From Symsagittifera roscoffensis (Eukaryota > Xenacoelomorpha > Acoela > Convolutidae): DNA of 64,000 nucleotides. The DNA lies in NCBI RefSeq assembly GCF_963678635.1, contig NC_087070.1:22743419-22807418 (forward strand), in the 5' to 3' direction. The position numbers were made by a program, and so were the translations under genes. Positions 60,201-64,000 of the stretch are shown one piece after another; the first letter of the stretch is position 1; each line of letters begins with the position of its first letter. A model generated the notes under the pieces. It did no database searches, was not told the DNA's origin, and saw only the letters and a program-made list of their open reading frames with translations.

Positions 60201-60323
60201 AACTCCTCCTCTCTTCAGAGTCAGTCACAACAAGGAGTAGTGAACAACAGCAACAGTTGGCTCATCTCCAGTCCAGGGCTTCCCACTCTACTCAGTAGGA
60301 GTTTGCTTCATCCTAAAAAATAA
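33224..60323 (+). CDS. Multi-exon RUN-domain protein, RUSC1/RUSC2-like (whole gene span in window)
   Basis: Proposed exons: 33224-33244, 33696-34731, 45160-45245, 58712-58829, 59177-59293, 59623-59728 and 60137 to 60294 or 60323. All junctions are GT-AG, and phases 0,1,0,1,1,2 agree at every join, giving about 556 residues if the last exon runs to its stop. Residues 1-353 are acidic, Ser-rich and mostly disordered. Residues 354 on form a RUN domain: an N-terminal helix (VKAVVDTCAEIRSVYSKHL), ELSHLVLSGLCPQLLQLVAS, TPWEVVRLG and EEKFNSFVFGLLN. The LVL-GLCP-L..LVA-GL and PW-VV pattern is closest to vertebrate RUSC1/NESCA and RUSC2/iporin. RUN proteins act with Rab-family GTPases and motors in membrane traffic. 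RUSC proteins also end in an SH3 domain, not seen here, so the gene probably continues beyond the window. The 13.5-kb intron contains a complete transporter gene. Confidence 0.75.
33511..33579. repeat. C-run plus (CA)n microsatellite
   Basis: Two C tracts are followed by about 50 bp of CA repeats with a few CT interruptions. It lies inside the 451-bp first intron of the RUN gene and is likely polymorphic. Confidence 0.9.
33696..34731 (+). CDS. RUN gene exon 2, disordered N-terminal region
   Basis: The acceptor is a clear pyrimidine tract ending CTGTTTTAG at 33695; the donor is CCCAG|GTAAGC at 34732. It encodes 345 codons plus one base. The sequence is GC-richer than its surroundings, as expected for coding DNA. 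It contains an acidic FFDEDDEDVL segment, a short ordered-looking block (ELDWVVYVESFAERYYM) and a basic, Ser-rich end (RKRSMSCSS). I recognise no domain here. Confidence 0.85.
34732..35684. other. Intron sequence, nothing recognised
   Basis: First part of the 10.4-kb intron between exons 2 and 3; AT-rich with no exon-like segment. Confidence 0.5.
35685..36476 (+). mobile_element. Hairpin family H: a 5' fragment followed by a full copy
   Basis: A first copy starts CTGCTCGTATCAGGGCGAAG at about 35690 and fades by 35905. A second, complete copy starts CTGCTTGTATGAGGGCAAGG at about 35950 and ends CCCACCCCGCGCACAAATAT. The pair suggests insertion beside an older copy or a partial tandem duplication. 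Confidence 0.65.
37476..37545 (+). repeat. About 65-bp segment repeated near 38283
   Basis: CAGGCAAAAAAATGACATAT, then GGAACTTTTGTGTTTCTTGT and GCAACAACTACTTC, match 38283-38348 in order. The second copy runs directly into element T copy 2. Confidence 0.5.
37659..37950 (+). mobile_element. tRNA-derived SINE, copy 1
   Basis: Box A-like TTAGCATAGTGGTATGG at about 37663 starts the copy, but the box-B region is deleted or scrambled. The body (GAGCTCCCGCTTCAGGTCCA, CAATCTGGAATGTGGGG, CCTCTGCGAATCGCAGAAAC) matches copy 2 at 40771-41100 along its whole length. It ends in an AT-rich tail. Confidence 0.7.
38093..38271. mobile_element. Small TIR element (about 180 bp)
   Basis: The left end (38093-38114, CATTACGAGGCCAAACTGTG...) and the inverted right end (38250-38271) match at 21 of 22 positions. 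The interior holds a GCGGATTCCGC palindrome at 38130-38140. ATGAAAAAACATGC occurs just outside the left end (38058) and again at the right end (38270), forming a flanking direct repeat. A lone right end lies at 29135-29156. Confidence 0.7.
38346..39301. mobile_element. Palindrome-rich TIR element T, copy 2
   Basis: Ends CCCGCATCCAGTTTC and AAACTTAGATGCGGG are inverted. The interior matches copy 1 (23134-23985) in order, and carries more TTATAATCGATTATAA palindromes (for example around 38490, 38540 and 38615). No coding sequence. Confidence 0.8.
39302..40593. other. Intron sequence, no feature recognised
   Basis: AT-rich; contains a short self-complementary run (GATCTCTGACAAGATCTCTG at about 39440). 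No exon-like segment. Confidence 0.45.
40771..41100 (+). mobile_element. tRNA-derived SINE, copy 2 (intact tRNA-like head)
   Basis: TTAGCATCGTGGTAAGG (40776-40792) fits a pol III box A, and GTGCATTCGATCCC (40817-40830) fits box B at tRNA-like spacing. The body then matches copy 1 to CTTCTGCGATTTGCAGAAAC near 41085. It carries no reverse transcriptase, so it would depend on a LINE elsewhere. Confidence 0.75.
41395..41762. mobile_element. hAT-MITE family, 5'-degraded copy
   Basis: It matches the MITE at 24017-24400: AAAGGTCCTCCTTTAGGTAA, GGGGAGAGCGCGCCGAATAA and TATTTATAGTGTTTGGATAA. It ends with CTAGATCCGCCATTG. The right terminal repeat is clear; the left one is degraded. Confidence 0.6.
42280..42640. 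promoter_or_regulatory. G-rich tract and GC-rich patch, possible regulatory DNA
   Basis: 42288-42390 holds more than ten runs of three to five G on the plus strand, enough for G-quadruplexes. It is followed by a GC-richer stretch (42530-42640) with an 80-codon minus-strand open frame that I do not accept as a gene. It lies in the RUN gene's 10.4-kb intron. Confidence 0.3.
43393..43607 (+). promoter_or_regulatory. Possible alternative first exon of the RUN gene
   Basis: A GC-richer segment with a GA microsatellite (43428-43457) ends at CACAAT|GTAAGT (about 43606), a good donor. The next acceptor is that of RUN exon 3, which begins GT-ATG. A transcript starting here would therefore use the exon 3 ATG and make a short, RUN-only protein. 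This is inference from splice motifs only. Confidence 0.3.
43800..44030. other. C-rich tract, rough counterpart of the G-rich tract 1.5 kb upstream
   Basis: Runs such as ATACCCCCATACCCCTATAA and CTAACCCCTCAACCCTCTGT are approximate reverse complements of 42290-42390. They could be an old inverted repeat or independent low-complexity sequence. Confidence 0.35.
44031..45159. other. Intron sequence, nothing recognised
   Basis: AT-rich with no repeat-family match. It ends in the exon 3 acceptor TTTTTGTTCAG. Confidence 0.5.
45160..45245 (+). CDS. RUN gene exon 3, start of the RUN domain
   Basis: Acceptor TTTTTGTTCAG|GT and donor GACAAG|GTTAGT. The two leading bases complete a Gly codon with exon 2, then 28 codons encode MVKAVVDTCAEIRSVYSKHL and KYTNATDK, the first helix of a RUN domain. 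The GC content contrasts with the flanking intron. Confidence 0.8.
45246..46329. other. Intron sequence with one consensus E2F site
   Basis: TTTGGCGCGAAA at 45506-45517 is a perfect E2F consensus, 260 bp into the intron. Otherwise AT-rich with no supported gene. Confidence 0.35.
46330..46480 (+). repeat. Repeat family R, tail fragment
   Basis: CCAAGCCTGATCACTCGG and TTTCTCGGCACTGAGAACA match the family tail. It precedes the next two R units. Confidence 0.45.
46953..47444 (+). repeat. Repeat family R, copy 4
   Basis: Head GCAAGGCTAGAGGGCTGCTG and tail CCGATTATTATTTGTGCTAC with CTGATTTGGCGGGGGAAACA. It abuts copy 5 directly in the same orientation. Confidence 0.65.
47445..48080 (+). repeat. 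Repeat family R, copy 5
   Basis: Head CAAGGATACCCGGTTACTAG and GCCCGGTATGATAACAGGAC, tail CTGATTTTGCGTGGAAAACA and CCATTTTCAATGCTCGGAT. Copies 4 and 5 share the inner stretch TTTTTGATT...ATGGCG, showing that head and tail belong to one unit of about 500-630 bp. Confidence 0.7.
48271..48417 (+). promoter_or_regulatory. Paired AATTGATTGGCGTC motifs upstream of the transporter gene
   Basis: The identical 14-bp sequence occurs at 48271-48284 and 48404-48417. Each contains ATTGG, an inverted CCAAT box. They lie about 250-400 bp upstream of the transporter ATG, so they are candidate promoter elements for it. Confidence 0.4.
48669..50201 (+). CDS. Major facilitator transporter, SLC18B1-like (vesicular polyamine transporter family)
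   Basis: 510 residues in a single exon from the ATG at 48669; an in-frame TGA at 48639 fixes it as the first Met. About twelve hydrophobic segments are visible, split by a hydrophilic, Ser/Glu-rich loop (about residues 195-240). GPFYPEEASKKGLSQSMIG after the first membrane segment closely matches SLC18B1 proteins. SAYGAGQMIGPFIGNYL (about 147-163) is the GxxxGP antiporter motif of membrane segment 5. SLC18B1 exchanges polyamines or monoamines for protons in vesicles; this substrate is inferred only. Human SLC18B1 is about 456 residues, so the tail here is longer and Ser/Asn-rich. The gene is intronless and lies in the same orientation inside the 13.5-kb RUN-gene intron. It may be a retrocopy that became functional, or have a non-coding first exon. 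Confidence 0.85.
   Translation: MSCKNLLTFIRISACIALFFAEGFQMSLNGPFYPEEASKKGLSQSMIGITTGAQYLARLVGCIVVMASANALNQKYFFTFGALVVGISLLCFSQLTFGPGGQIFATISTLCRIWIGFYSAGTWGTGFSNIASFYPKNEGLIAGLIESAYGAGQMIGPFIGNYLFAMGGFSWPFIFAATVEILIGILCIILVPSFESLSETAKILNDGSKNLEPQEESRLLHESSSTSSSGSDFTIEEPRNISALRYLTSVPVILSCLPIATVNSSLGFISVALGPFLLEEFNVGSEANAKYFFAIFGVTTIASAFMGMLIDRGFGGKFYASAIIFSSIGYFMLFLPQICPRAHNTAFFYTALVLLGFSIAGAYTGSYIVTEKASILIGVHDPKTVKIYVVTGLNCWLALGITSGQIITGGFIYNQTSFYIASLAQCVIIVLFGVPTIFWMWKNKLLDQIYYHENDPTLFGAEKIENGQIVPSTLVNHENSSKTNSGYFLSSGRRRNGESVNLLISSSLRL
50511..50516 (+). terminator. Possible ATTAAA poly(A) signal of the transporter
   Basis: ATTAAA 310 nt after the stop; a canonical AATAAA is only found at 50965-50970. 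Either could serve, and both may be chance in AT-rich DNA. Confidence 0.25.
50517..51619. other. Intron sequence, no gene seen
   Basis: AT-rich. TGGTATCAAAATGCTGGGAT at about 51430 weakly resembles the terminal units of the MULE at 25172-27240 and could be a remnant end of the MULE piece that follows. Confidence 0.35.
51623..51868 (-). pseudogene. MULE transposase C-terminal fragment
   Basis: The minus-strand frame has ARTTNDVEERLFGMKLKLSG and AHPNTWKIVGILQKD. This matches the RTNNxxEGWHxxxxxxxxxxHPNxWxFxxxLxxE segment that ends animal MULE transposases. The Glu and Trp-His positions are altered (VEERLF), so it is decayed. It would follow the third catalytic acidic residue in an intact enzyme. 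It is read opposite to both host genes here. Confidence 0.65.
52328..53006 (-). repeat. Tandem duplication, unit 1, with minus-strand coding remnants
   Basis: This unit (about 679 bp) and the next (53045-53711) align along their whole length, for example TTTGGTGGTTG, GTGCCATGAA and TTTTTTGACAAGCTTTT. On the minus strand it encodes MAQVRLEFCLRDRKDNFGW followed by DYTHSK from 52914, and further on ILQLTLASPWETNFISVKFA. Both segments are preserved in the other unit. The first could be a FLYWCH-type N-terminus of the MULE, which is speculative. Confidence 0.6.
53045..53711 (-). repeat. Tandem duplication, unit 2
   Basis: On the minus strand from 53621 it encodes MAQVRFKICLRHIKLAFSW then VGYTHSK, aligned with unit 1. 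Later it encodes ILQLKHASPWKAKFISFILA with stops on both sides. Conserved residues include MAQVR, CLR, YTHSK, ILQL, ASPW and FIS, so the ancestral unit was probably coding. Confidence 0.6.
53712..54569. other. Intron sequence, nothing recognised
   Basis: AT-rich non-coding sequence. Confidence 0.5.
54570..54720. promoter_or_regulatory. GC-rich intronic patch, possible enhancer or promoter
   Basis: About 150 bp clearly GC-richer than its surroundings, with CCCCCTCCCCCC, AAGGGCGTG and CACAGGGCG (KLF/Sp-like) motifs, ending GATTTATAAGG. It has no accepted reading frame or repeat match. Confidence 0.25.
54721..57281. other. Intron sequence with two GC-richer patches
   Basis: Patches at about 55850-56160 and 56500-56710 have short open frames (66-78 codons) but no splice or family support. 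The first has two GATA sites (GAGATAGTGGCGATAAGG). The rest is AT-rich. Confidence 0.4.
57282..57610 (+). repeat. Repeat family R, copy 6 (3'-truncated)
   Basis: Head CAAGGATATAGCAGGTTGCT, AAGTAGCACAGAAGTTTCCG and CGTGGTGTGATGAGAGGATC. No tail is found. Confidence 0.6.
57611..58711. other. Intron sequence, nothing recognised
   Basis: AT-rich. It ends in the exon 4 acceptor GTTTTTGTTTTCAG. Confidence 0.5.
58712..58829 (+). CDS. RUN gene exon 4
   Basis: Acceptor TTTTGTTTTCAG|GG and donor GAGTC|GTGAGC. It encodes 39 codons plus one base: GFTELNCKTKKSSFLAGTSS, a Gly-rich turn (GIGGGVGG), then WRRKRDEMQS. It has high GC content. The basic, Gly-rich loop lies between the first two RUN helices. 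Confidence 0.75.
59177..59293 (+). CDS. RUN gene exon 5
   Basis: Acceptor GATTTTCAG and donor CCTG|GTGAGC. It encodes ELSHLVLSGLCPQLLQLVAS, GLSPKYTPWEVVRLGAVP. This is the most diagnostic RUN segment: the helix with LVL.GLCP and the PW.VV motif found in RUSC proteins. Confidence 0.85.
59623..59728 (+). CDS. RUN gene exon 6
   Basis: Acceptor GTTTTTTCAG and donor CTCAA|GTGAGT. It encodes PGVTCIHELCLSVSVMSELE, then STEEKFNSFVFGLL; the FxxFxxGLLN helix is a conserved RUN element. It starts in phase 1 and ends in phase 2, matching both neighbours. Confidence 0.85.
60137..60323 (+). CDS. RUN gene exon 7 (3' end uncertain)
   Basis: Two acceptors lie 10 bp apart. The one at 60126 joins out of a useful frame and hits TGA after seven codons. 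The one at 60136 keeps the frame open: NGCYDSHNRR, a Ser-rich stretch, then SWLISSPGLPTLLS. That last part resembles the W..xL....LL segment that follows LLN in RUN domains. The exon either ends at a donor-like CTCA|GTAGGA (60294) with further exons beyond the window, or runs to the TAA at 60321-60323. Confidence 0.55.
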
Positions 60324-63300
60324 ACTTGAAAAAACCTAATTTTTCTGATCGCAATTAGACAATTTCGACAACATTTAAGAGGCAAAATGGGAAAAAACAC
60401 TGACAAAAACTATAAACATTTCAATATAAAAAGAAATAATTTTAATCGAAAATAGAAGTTTTTGACATGATCCAGTCTTAAACCATAAAAATTATACTAA
60501 ACATACTCTTGATATTTGCCGCTGAGAGCTTCACTAAACATAGAGGAAAAACATATCTCAATTTAAATTTCCTTGTTTGAAAAGTTCACCTACTGCTGGT
60601 GATTTGAAAACAAAACTGATATTTTGAAAAAACTGCGTTTGATAATTTGACTGCAGAAACATTTCTAAAAAACACATTTTTAGTCCTTCTGTTCTTTTTA
60701 ATAGCCTTCTTCTCGAAATCGGTTCTTGCGTATGCTGGAAATAGATTATGTTCGATTTTCCAGAGAAGATGACAGACTAGTTTCCAATCAAGGAACATTG
60801 AAACTGTAGTACAAAGTAAGTTGGTGTAAGATCGGATGAGGCTTCAAAAAGTCTTCTGTCACATCAGGTCTTAATTGCCCAATTAGTTATTTTTGAGTGA
60901 TAGTTTTATATTTGTGCTAAAAGCACTTGAAGTTATACCTAGTTAAAGAAAATGGCTTATACTAAAGCGTTCATTGAAAATTGAGCAAGATACTGATAAT
61001 AATCTAGATAATTCACCTGTTTTGCTTCTAAAGTTTTTAAACTAAGTAGCGTAATGTTTTTCGTTTTGCGTATATGCCGTGCTAATTTTTGCAATAAATT
61101 ATCAGCTCACTTTTGTTAGTATTAAATTAAAAGAATGTCCTATTAGTTAGTGGACAAATATTGACAAGACTCCTACAGTAGCTGTAAAACATAGTCCATG
61201 TTATCTTGATAGCAAAAGAGCAGCTCAGAGTATTTTTGTGTTATTTTTTTAAGGAATTTTTTGCTGCCATCAGCTTACATAACTTTTTATTTCTGGTTCA
61301 GAGAAACTCAGATTCTGAAAATTATTCTAAGAAATTGAATCAAATGCTTTTGCTATTTCAAATGATGAATTTGTTTTTATTTTTGTTGTGCTTAAAATAC
61401 TACTGAGCAAGTCAACACGGTTATTAATATCTTTTTATAAACAAAACAGCCGAAATTTGAAAATCTATAATTCTCTAATTTCGCAGTTTTAAGTTGTTTG
61501 TTTGTAGACCTCCAAAAAATTGTGAAGAATTTTAATTTAAAAGTAATTTTAAATTTTGCTTTTTCTCCATCAATCGCTCCGGCATTTTTTTTTGGTTTTG
61601 CGAAGGAAGTTATCGTCGCTTAGCCTATTTTTTAGTTTGCTTTTCGAAACAATTGCTACTTTTGATTTATTATCTGTTTTCAAGCATTTTACTACAGTAG
61701 AATTTAATTAATTTTTTTTCTTCAGGTATTTTTAGCTTTAATGATTTAACAGTTCAGAATTATTAGGACAGTCTTCAAATGTTTTCTGGACATTTTATCA
61801 AATATTTCAAATATTTTAGATTGGATTCAACTTAATGATTTTGACAAATAATTCTATTTCCGATAAAATTTTTGCAACTCAGGGGTCTTTTTCTGTAGAA
61901 GGATACAAGTTTAAAACTTGATCTTCAATTCTACTGAAGTCACTACTGTGATAGTATAACAAATCAGTGCTTTTGAACGCGGTGATAATGATTGATTTGC
62001 AATTTTTGTAAAAACTAAATTTCAAAAAGAAATTGCGTCCAAAGATTTCATTTCTCAGGCTTTGTCAAGTTCAGATTTCCAGAAAAATCAACTTGCAGTC
62101 ATATAAATTCGCAAAAACAAAACAAATTTGTTTAAATTACTGAATCTCTGGCACTGTGTACAATAGGGTTCAAGTTCTTGTGAGTGAGAATCACGACACC
62201 TCCTTTTTTCATTTTCGGCTTGACACGTTTAATGTATCCATTCGAAAAGCGGGATAGTGATCCTCAGCTATTATCATAGGTTGTTGTTTTTCAAAACAAA
62301 GCGCAGCATCTCAAAAGTCCATAAATTGTTTTGAGGCCACTCTTAATGACAAGTTTTTTAAGCCTCCTACAGTCTGATGTGGGATTTTTATTTTGTTTTC
62401 GTAGTATCTTTTCTTGTTATTTTTCTATCAAAATCTCTGGTATATCCTTAAAGTCTAAATGTCGACGTGGTCTTTATTGAAAGTCGCTGGAGCATGATAC
62501 TCGATAGAAACAAACCCTTAGTTATAGTAGTAATCTTGATATTTCTATAATTTTAGTACCAAAAAACTGATAATACGTACAAATATATTCTCAAAAAGTA
62601 AACTGAGAGACCAACGGCAAAGCGATACTTTTTACTTATTTTCATCCAATCTCACATATGTTTGATTTTGAAAAAAAAAACCAAATTCTTGGAAGTTTAA
62701 AAAACAATATGGCTTTCATTTGATTTATTAAATAGCTATTTAACTTAGGGATTTAATTTCTTCCATGTGGCATTTTTATTTCATGCAAGCTTCTGCCAGT
62801 AAAAATCAAATAAACGATTTCAATAATTTTTTGGAATAAAACTGCAGAGGTTCTGACCTGACAGCTTGTGAGAAAACTGATAAAACCTCTCTTGAAAAAT
62901 AAACAACTGAAAAAACTTAAAGCACAAAAATTAGATGTTTAAAACTATGAAAAAAGTGGTTTCGAGTCAGCATAGAGAATTAAAAAGTTTGCAAAATTTG
63001 ATGATTAGAAAATAAGTAGCATTCGATTAAAAAAATAGCCTCTGTTTTTTTTGGAAAACTCCAATGAGAAAAGATATACAGTTTTAAATACAAAATCCAA
63101 CAGCGGAAAAGATTAACTAAATTTCAATATCTTTGTTTTATATAGATTTTTCTTGAAAAAATTTCATCTTTTGTTTCAAAAATTAGCGTTCAAAATCATC
63201 GTTCAAAATAGTTCAAAATAGCGTTCAAAATAGCGTTCAAAATTATCGTTCGTGTTGTAACCTTAAAAAAACTTGAAGTTGATAACAGGTTTTAAAAATA

Positions 63301-64000
63301 CTGTTTCACAAAAGAATGACAAAAATTTTTGTAAAACAGAACAATTCAATGTTGTAGAACAGTAGCAATCAATTTTCAGTGGCACAAATTTTATTTCTTC
63401 TATTAAAAAGAATAATTAAAGCAGATAAAAGTACCTTGGCTTTTGACTTGCAACAACGGAATGTGTCTTTCATCTCAACTGCCATCACTCATTGAATCTT
63501 TTAACACAGCTTGTTCGAAAAAAAGACACAGTTTTCATCAAACTACAGAACACATTTTCATAGACAAATGATTTTACTTTTACTAAAAAACTAGTGAAAA
63601 CGTAGACTAAACATAAAATTTTTTCCAGCCCTTGCTGAAGCCTTCAATTTTACAATTCTATATCATTTCTAAAAACTAGAACAAGGCGTTTGAAATTGTT
63701 AGTCTCGTCTTGAACACGTTTCAAGTAAAAAATCAAAAACACTAATTGAATTGGGAATATATTGTGCTATTTTGTAGCCAATATGACCATGCGCCAGAGT
63801 TTTTTCTAATTGCCCAATTTTTGCCAGCAGAAGTCTTCATTACTCCATCGAGCCTAACAAAATTTTTAACAGTTTTGAAAACAAAAACCTAAATGAACAC
63901 GATATAGGATACGTTATTAAATAGTTTTTCAATATTGTTCTCCTAAACTATATGCCTATCTGTATATGCCACAGGCTGGTCAAAAAATAGAACTTGATTT
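60324..64000. other. No exon recognised; probably intron of the RUN gene
   Basis: AT-rich throughout. A 12-bp tandem array (ATAGCGTTCAAA-like, about five units) lies at 63186-63250. No SH3-coding segment, which would complete a RUSC-type protein, is visible. Confidence 0.45.

Overview
This window is animal (metazoan) nuclear DNA. It is very AT-rich, has long non-coding stretches, canonical GT-AG introns with in-phase exons, eukaryotic promoter and poly(A) motifs, and many decayed transposable elements. I cannot name the species. The gene families present (a RUSC-like RUN-domain protein, an SLC18B1-like transporter, a Crypton-derived DUF3504 protein) point to a bilaterian. There are no operons, bacterial signals or CRISPR arrays.

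Layout. (1) 1-3.6 kb: a G-poor, A/C-rich block with an unrecognised 560-codon frame broken by one in-frame TAA, followed by a well-formed 87-nt intron just after its stop. (2) 3.6-9.5 kb: repeats and featureless AT-rich DNA, with a long (AT)n tract. (3) 9.5-13 kb: a 789-residue gene carrying a Crypton-derived (DUF3504) recombinase-like domain without the usual C-terminal catalytic boxes, plus a PLDLS CtBP-type motif; two CCAAT boxes lie upstream. (4) 13-33 kb: a repeat field with several element families: a hairpin-bearing family, a terminal-inverted-repeat (TIR) element with a minisatellite core, an element built of palindromic ATAATCGATTATAA motifs, a hAT MITE with intact 8-bp target duplication, and a 2-kb MULE remnant. 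(5) 33.1-60.3 kb and beyond: a split gene of at least seven exons with a TATA promoter. Every junction keeps reading phase, and exons 3-7 encode a RUN domain most like RUSC1/RUSC2. The gene seems to run past the right edge.

Nested in the 13.5-kb intron of the RUN gene is an intact single-exon SLC18B1-like major facilitator transporter on the same strand. A MULE remnant and a diverged tandem duplication with conserved minus-strand protein segments lie in the same intron. The 10.4-kb intron before it holds two SINE copies, two inverted-repeat elements and several GC-rich patches that may be alternative promoters or enhancers.

Functionally, the three intact genes have no obvious shared pathway: one looks like a nuclear corepressor-type domesticated recombinase, one a trafficking/adaptor RUN protein, one a vesicular transporter. 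The strongest candidates for something undescribed are the broken orphan frame at the left edge, the domesticated Crypton protein with a CtBP motif, and the minisatellite-cored TIR element. All assignments rest on reading motifs by eye; no database search was run.
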